This document shows positions 6,355 to 9,136 of a stretch of DNA of 9,136 bases, in pieces. Below the pieces are notes generated by a model, which did not search any database, had not been told where the DNA came from, and saw nothing but the letters and a program-made list of their open reading frames with translations. A program made the position numbers and the translations under genes. The stretch covers positions 1 through 9,136 of the forward strand of contig DATAXP010000159.1 of NCBI GenBank assembly GCA_036272935.1, in the 5' to 3' direction. Origin of the DNA: DATAXP01 sp036272935 (GTDB taxonomy: Bacteria; Planctomycetota; Planctomycetia; Pirellulales; PNKZ01). The first letter of the stretch is position 1. Each line of letters starts with the position of its first letter.

Positions 6355-7215
6355 TTAATAAAATCTCACCGGCAACTCGATTATGCCCTCGCGCAAGGCG
6401 GCGAACAAACCGGCCGCGATCAGGTCGGCCGTTGTCCCGGGATTGCGCCGGTGGCCGTCACCCCGCAGCCAAAAATCCAGGTCGGCCAGCGCCTCGTGAT
6501 ATGCTTCCTCGCCCGGTGCGCCCGACCGCAAGACTTGCGCCGCGTACGCCGCCGCCTCTTCGGCCACGGCAGCGCCGCATTTACGAGCAATCAAGCTGTC
6601 GGGGTATTGGCTCATGACGGTGAGATGTGCATGGATGATCGTGTCGTTCAGCGACCAACCACGCTGCTGTCCCGCGCCGAGCAGCGGCAGCGTGACCCCC
6701 AGCACCTCGGCAAAACCGTTCGCGTACTGCCGAGCCACCAGGTCGCGATCCGCCGCGGCTCGCATCGCGACCAGCAGATCGCCTGGCGGCGGCCCCGATA
6801 GGTCGTGCTTCTCGACGCGCCCTAGGCCACCGGGCTTCGCCAGGCGAATCGCTTCGTACACTTGCCGCGCATCATCGGCGTCGAGCCGGTCGAGCACTGC
6901 GGCAATCCCCGCCGACAGGGCCTCGTCGCGCGGCACCGCCGCCAACGGGGCCATCAGCAGCAGCATGCCCAAGTTCGTGTTCGTGCTCACCAGGGCGCGC
7001 GTCGCCTCGACGGCAGCCAGCACGAGCCGCCCCGCTCGCCCACCGGCCAACTCATCGAACGCCGGCCCGATTGCCACGGCGCTGGTGGCCAGGTCGGCAA
7101 ACGTCAGGTCCTCGAAATCGGCCCCACGATGCACGTTGCCCGGCTTCGAGGCCATTGCTTCGAACAAGCACGCCAGCGTCGCGCATTGACTTAGCGCCAA
7201 TGATCGATGAACCAT
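6355..7215 (-). CDS. CitG/MdcB-family (triphosphoribosyl-dephospho-CoA synthase-like) protein
   Basis: A 286-residue, Ala-rich, mostly helical cytoplasmic protein. Family marks in order are SKPGNVHRGADFED (about 23-36, the KPGNV nucleotide/substrate loop), STNTNLGMLLLMAPLAA (about 77-93, matching the NT/H-x-G loop), DSLIARKCG (about 206-214), and DGHRRNPGTTADLIAAGLF (about 253-271, the NPG[ST][ST]ADL motif). Length fits CitG. Classical members make the prosthetic group of citrate lyase or malonate decarboxylase, but no such subunits are near. Instead the next gene is a pterin synthase. Homologues are, as I recall, recurrent in tetrahydromethanopterin (C1-transfer) gene islands of methylotrophs and planctomycetes, so a role there is the better inference. 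The ATG at 7215 has a GAGG about nine bases upstream. Confidence 0.82.
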   Translation of the reverse strand: MVHRSLALSQCATLACLFEAMASKPGNVHRGADFEDLTFADLATSAVAIGPAFDELAGGRAGRLVLAAVEATRALVSTNTNLGMLLLMAPLAAVPRDEALSAGIAAVLDRLDADDARQVYEAIRLAKPGGLGRVEKHDLSGPPPGDLLVAMRAAADRDLVARQYANGFAEVLGVTLPLLGAGQQRGWSLNDTIIHAHLTVMSQYPDSLIARKCGAAVAEEAAAYAAQVLRSGAPGEEAYHEALADLDFWLRGDGHRRNPGTTADLIAAGLFAALREGIIELPVRFY

Positions 7216-7249
7216 GCTTCAACGCCTCGCGTTCGAGCAAGACGGGTAG

Positions 7250-7288
7250 GGTGCGTCAATCGCAGCACGACGCACCGTGCGGTGCGTC
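7250..7288. repeat. Three-armed alternating palindrome (GGTGCGTC / GACGCACC / GGTGCGTC)
   Basis: GGTGCGTC (7250-7257), GACGCACC (7269-7276) and GGTGCGTC (7281-7288) occur in a row. The middle arm can pair perfectly (8 bp) with either flank; the right-hand option has a 4-base GTGC loop. The last two bases fall in the stop codon of the HicB-like gene (minus-strand TGA at 7287-7289), so the structure begins at the gene's end and could act as a terminator or mRNA-stabilising hairpin. Similar GGGTGCGTC-type repeats are, from memory, widespread. Confidence 0.6.
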
Positions 7289-7439
7289 AGGTCACGATAT
7301 ACAGCTCGATCGCTTCACGAATCTGCTCGAGCGCTTCGTCTTGCGTTCTTCCAGCGGAAGTGCATCCGGGCAGATCAGGACACCACGCAGCCCAATCCCC
7401 GGTTTCTGGGTCGGGTTCCAAGACAACTTTAACTTTCAT
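7287..7439 (-). CDS. Orphan HicB-like (UPF0150) small protein
   Basis: A 50-residue protein. It reads MKVKVVLEPDPETGDWAAWC, then PDLPGCTSAGRTQDEALEQI, then REAIELYIVT, and ends at the TGA at 7287-7289. The layout (a first beta strand, W-A-A-W-C, PDLPGC, G-x-T-x-x-E-A, and a final REAIELY helix) is the partial RNase-H-like fold of HicB antitoxins and UPF0150 proteins. Full HicB antitoxins usually carry a C-terminal DNA-binding domain and a HicA toxin partner. Neither is here: only 39 nt separate it from the upstream hydrolase gene and 71 nt from the downstream CitG gene. A GAGG lies six bases before the ATG, a good ribosome site. It is probably translated, perhaps co-transcribed with the hydrolase; its function is unknown. 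Confidence 0.75.
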   Translation of the reverse strand: MKVKVVLEPDPETGDWAAWCPDLPGCTSAGRTQDEALEQIREAIELYIVT

Positions 7440-7478
7440 CGAGGACCTCGCAGAAATCCGCGTGGCGGGCCTATTTCT

Positions 7479-8429
7479 TTAGTGAAGTATCGCACCGACC
7501 GGATGGCTTGCCAAGAACCGTTCGACCAGCGGTACGATCCGTTCATGTGCGTCTTCGATCACGTAATGCCCCGCATCGGCCAGGCGGTGGACGGTCGCTT
7601 CGGGAAAGAAGTCGAGCCAGCGATCAAGGAAGTACGGCGAGAAACACCAGTCGCGCATGCCCCAGATGATTTGCGTGGGCAGCCAGCGCAAATGGCACAA
7701 GCCTTCTTCGATCGCCGCTAGCGCCGCATAGCTTGGATGCTCGACCGAAAGCGGAATATCATCGACGAAGCTTTGAATGGCGATGCGGTGCGCCCACGAA
7801 TCGTACGGAGCCAATAGCCCCGCACGCACCGCCGGCGTCATGCGGTCGTGATGCTCGACGGCCATCCACAACGCCGCGCGCGCAAAGGCGTTGAGGCCGC
7901 GCACCATCGCCGGCCCCAACAGCGGCGTACGACACACTCTGATGCGCCACGGGATGCGCGACGATCGAAACGCCGCCGTGTTGAACAGCACCAGCCGGGC
8001 AAATCGCCGCGGCTCGGCGACTGCTGCGCCAAGCCCGATCGCGCCGCCCCAATCATGCACCAGCAGCGTGGCCTGTTGCACGTCGAGTGTTGCCAGCAGC
8101 CGGCGCAGGTTGGCAATGTGCTGAGCCAGCCGATACGGATACTCGGCCGGCTTGTCCGAAAGTCCGCAGCCCATGTGATCGGGAACGATGAGCCGGTAGC
8201 GTTCGCGCAGCCCGAGCACCACGTTCCGCCAATAAAACGACCACGTGGGGTTGCCGTGCACCAGCACCAGCGGCTCGCCGCGCCCCTCATCGAGGTAATG
8301 GTATCGCAGCCCGTCGATCCGCAGTTCGTGCGAGGCGAACGGATACAATCGCTGCCAATCCCGCGCGGCGTTCCGGCCCACGGACGGCAGTCCGTGGGCC
8401 TCGTGCTTCGGCCCCAACGCATTGCTCAT
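7479..8429 (-). CDS. Alpha/beta hydrolase of the haloalkane dehalogenase / OleB type
   Basis: A 316-residue enzyme. The oxyanion/halide region is VHGNPTWSFYWRN (N60). IVPDHMGCGLSDKP follows (about 81-94). The nucleophile elbow is LVHDWGGAIG with Asp126 as nucleophile and Trp127 beside it. The probable acid is D260 in WGMRDWCF and the base is H288 in ADAGHYVIEDA. The phrases YPFASH, FNTAAF, VRGLNAFARAA, PYDSW-HRIAI, FVDDIPL and IIWGMRD match, from memory, OleB and HLD-III proteins, which decarboxylate beta-lactones in long-chain olefin synthesis, better than classical dehalogenases. No oleA, oleC or oleD gene is in the window, so either activity remains possible. There is no signal peptide. 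The first 24 residues are non-conserved and include a stretch encoded by a perfect hairpin. The start at 8429 has only a weak upstream GGA. Confidence 0.87.
   Translation of the reverse strand: MSNALGPKHEAHGLPSVGRNAARDWQRLYPFASHELRIDGLRYHYLDEGRGEPLVLVHGNPTWSFYWRNVVLGLRERYRLIVPDHMGCGLSDKPAEYPYRLAQHIANLRRLLATLDVQQATLLVHDWGGAIGLGAAVAEPRRFARLVLFNTAAFRSSRIPWRIRVCRTPLLGPAMVRGLNAFARAALWMAVEHHDRMTPAVRAGLLAPYDSWAHRIAIQSFVDDIPLSVEHPSYAALAAIEEGLCHLRWLPTQIIWGMRDWCFSPYFLDRWLDFFPEATVHRLADAGHYVIEDAHERIVPLVERFLASHPVGAILH
8375..8400. repeat. Perfect 10-bp hairpin inside the hydrolase 5' coding region
   Basis: GGCCCACGGA (8375-8384) and TCCGTGGGCC (8391-8400) form a perfect 10-bp stem with a 6-base loop, CGGCAG. 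It encodes residues about 11-18 of the hydrolase (around HGLPSVG), in the non-conserved leader before the family's first conserved motif (about residue 25). It may be a repeat that inserted in frame, or a hairpin that affects translation. Confidence 0.6.
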
Positions 8430-8484
8430 GTTTCCGACGTTACCCTATGGCAGTGCGTGCATTCAACATCCAGGGGGCTAGAAT

Positions 8485-8515
8485 GGACCCCCAGCCCGGG
8501 GCGGACATGGGGTCC
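8485..8515. repeat. GGACCCC/GGGGTCC inverted repeat ahead of the kinase remnant
   Basis: GGACCCC (8485-8491) and GGGGTCC (8509-8515) form a perfect 7-bp stem around a GC-rich centre containing CCCGGGG. It ends five bases before the ATG at 8520 and follows a TAGAAT string at 8479-8484 that could be a -10 element, although no -35 element is evident. It may be the old leader of the truncated kinase gene. Confidence 0.35.
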
Positions 8516-8519
8516 TGCG

Positions 8520-8651
8520 ATGCCCGCAGCAGTCGATTCCGTTGTCAAGTTGCTGGGCGATAGTGGTATCGTTGCGCCCGGAAAGCTCAAGAGCTTCGTT
8601 CCGCCCGAGTCGCATCCAAAGGAAGTGAACCGTCGACGCGCTCAGACCTAA
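8520..8651 (+). pseudogene. Truncated N-terminal leader of a planctomycete-type Ser/Thr protein kinase
   Basis: A 43-residue plus-strand frame, ATG at 8520 and TAA at 8649-8651. It reads MPAAVDSVVKLLGDSGIVAP, then GKLKSFVPPESHPKE, then an unrelated tail, VNRRRAQT. The first 35 residues match, as I recall, the conserved leader that precedes the kinase domain in many planctomycete Pkn-type kinases: V-x-x-L-x-DSGI-[VI]-[AS]PGKL-x-x-F-[VI]PP-x-x-HPK-[DE]. The usual continuation through an LTKFQA-like segment to the glycine-rich kinase loop is absent. The match stops at HPKE, a few bases before a stop, and a REP-like repeat begins 16 bp later. It is therefore best read as the broken 5' end of a kinase gene. 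It is the only supported plus-strand coding trace in the window. Confidence 0.55.
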
Positions 8652-8666
8652 GCGGCAACATCGAAA

Positions 8667-8722
8667 CCCTTCTCCCTTGGGGAGAAGGTGGGTCGCCGCG
8701 GCGACCCGGATGAGGGCGAAGG
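8667..8722. repeat. REP-like two-hairpin repeat, copy 1
   Basis: Stem 1 is CCTTCTCCC (8668-8676) with GGGAGAAGG (8680-8688), a perfect 9 bp. Stem 2 is GGGTCGCC (8690-8697) with GGCGACCC (8700-8707), a perfect 8 bp. The tail is GGATGAGGGCGAAGG (8708-8722). This CTTCTCCC/GGGAGAAGG element with a GATGAGGG tail is, from memory, a common dispersed repeat of many GC-rich bacteria. Confidence 0.75.
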
Positions 8723-8802
8723 CGAGATTGTCGATCTCGAATCGGCATGCCCGAGATTGTCGTCCGCATTCGGGGATGCTCGCTCGGCGATGGTCCACCA
8801 AC

Positions 8803-8862
8803 CCGCCGCCCTCGCCTCGGCCGCCTGCGGCGGCCATTTCCTCTCCCCAATGGGGAGAGGAG
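8803..8862. repeat. REP-like two-hairpin repeat, copy 2, inverted
   Basis: Read on the minus strand it mirrors copy 1. CCTCTCCCCA (8840-8849 on plus) pairs with TGGGGAGAGG (8851-8860), a perfect 10 bp, although the 1-base loop means fewer pairs form. GGCCGCC (8819-8825) pairs with GGCGGCC (8829-8835). A GCGAGGGCGGCGGG tail follows (minus sense, 8803-8816). Its stems differ in sequence from copy 1 but keep pairing, so the structure appears conserved by compensating changes. The two copies face each other about 80 bp apart. Confidence 0.7.
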
Positions 8863-9108
8863 GCACGGCGCTCATCACCTCGCTGGCCTACTTTTGCGCT
8901 CCACTTTCGGCGCGGCGATCGCTTTAATGGCCCACCAGTCGACGGCGGCCGGAGCGGTTGAAGGACGGCCATGAACAGTTCGTCGAGGCGACAAGCGTGG
9001 CATCGGCGGCCCAAGTTCTTGGGGCTGCGATTCGATGCTCGCCAATGCGGCATGGGGCCGTGAGTCTCGACAATCGCTCCGTCGGTCGTGCGGAGGAGTG
9101 AACGCCGT

Positions 9109-9136
9109 TGTCGCACGGTCTCCCGACCGTGCGACA
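9109..9136. repeat. Perfect 12-bp hairpin at the window edge
   Basis: TGTCGCACGGTC (9109-9120) pairs with GACCGTGCGACA (9125-9136), a perfect 12 bp with a 4-base loop TCCC. The window ends on its last base, so whether it extends further cannot be seen. There is no T-run within view. It may be a dispersed palindrome or the terminator of a gene lying to the right. Confidence 0.7.

Larger units (their letters stand above)
8430..9136. other. Long gene-poor, repeat-rich region
   Basis: About 700 bp with no intact gene. The longest open frame (minus strand, 8478-9116, 212 codons) has no family resemblance, and parts of its translation (LLPKGEGF, SSPHWGEE) are simply the repeats read as protein. 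The region holds a kinase-leader remnant (8520-8651), two inverted two-hairpin repeats (8667-8722 and 8803-8862), and an edge hairpin (9109-9136). A short plus-strand frame at 8971-9063 (30 codons, starting MNSSSRRQAWHRRPKFLG) is too short to support. The content suggests a decayed locus that has collected repeats. Confidence 0.6.

Noticed and set aside
7216..7478. A HicA toxin gene to pair with the HicB-like gene
   Set aside because: The free spaces are 39 and 71 nt, too short for a HicA of about 60 residues, and no frame around them shows the HicA pattern.
8723..8762. A CRISPR-like or tandem repeat from the doubled CGAGATTGTCG (8723-8733 and 8752-8762)
   Set aside because: Only two copies of 11 bp, 29 bp apart, with no third unit; the same word also occurs by chance within the pterin synthase gene.
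8478..9116. A 212-codon minus-strand open frame
   Set aside because: Its translation is Arg/Gly/Pro-rich with no recognisable fold and runs straight through both REP-like repeats, whose palindromes supply much of the sequence.

Overview
The window looks like a piece of a GC-rich planctomycete chromosome, most likely from the Pirellulales. The reasons are a TadE/TadG group with a very large, Ser/Thr/Tyr/Asn-rich von Willebrand protein, an OleB-like alpha/beta hydrolase, a CitG-family protein beside a pterin synthase, a remnant of the N-terminal leader that I recall from planctomycete Ser/Thr kinases, and many palindromic intergenic repeats. This assignment rests on recall, not on a search. Every convincing complete gene lies on the minus strand, so the transcription order runs from high to low coordinates.

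Right end (8430-9136): about 700 bp with no intact gene. It holds a 43-codon plus-strand remnant resembling the start of a planctomycete protein kinase gene, two inverted copies of a two-hairpin REP-like repeat facing each other, and a perfect 12-bp hairpin at the window edge.

Middle right (5835-8429): an OleB/haloalkane-dehalogenase-type hydrolase (7479-8429), a 50-residue orphan HicB-like protein (7287-7439), a CitG-family protein (6355-7215), and a QueD/PTPS-family pterin synthase (5835-6326) whose active site reads CExxHGH. The CitG and PTPS genes are 28 nt apart and probably co-transcribed. The pair suggests pterin chemistry (queuosine, folate or methanopterin-type C1 carriers) rather than citrate lyase, because no lyase subunits are visible.

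Intergenic 5554-5834: two different three-stem (cloverleaf-like) palindromic repeats stand between the pterin pair and the pilus genes and may insulate the two transcription units.

Left half (200-5553): a compact run of two pseudopilin-like TadE/TadF proteins, a TadG-like protein with a MIDAS-type vWA domain split by an insertion of about 360 residues, then an ABC-2 exporter (ATPase and permease, overlapping by ATGA). The first three resemble the minor-component end of a tight-adherence (Tad/Flp) pilus locus; the core Tad machinery is not in the window. Whether the ABC pair belongs functionally with the pilus genes is unknown. The far left edge has the start of another minus-strand gene behind a strong Shine-Dalgarno sequence, truncated by the window.
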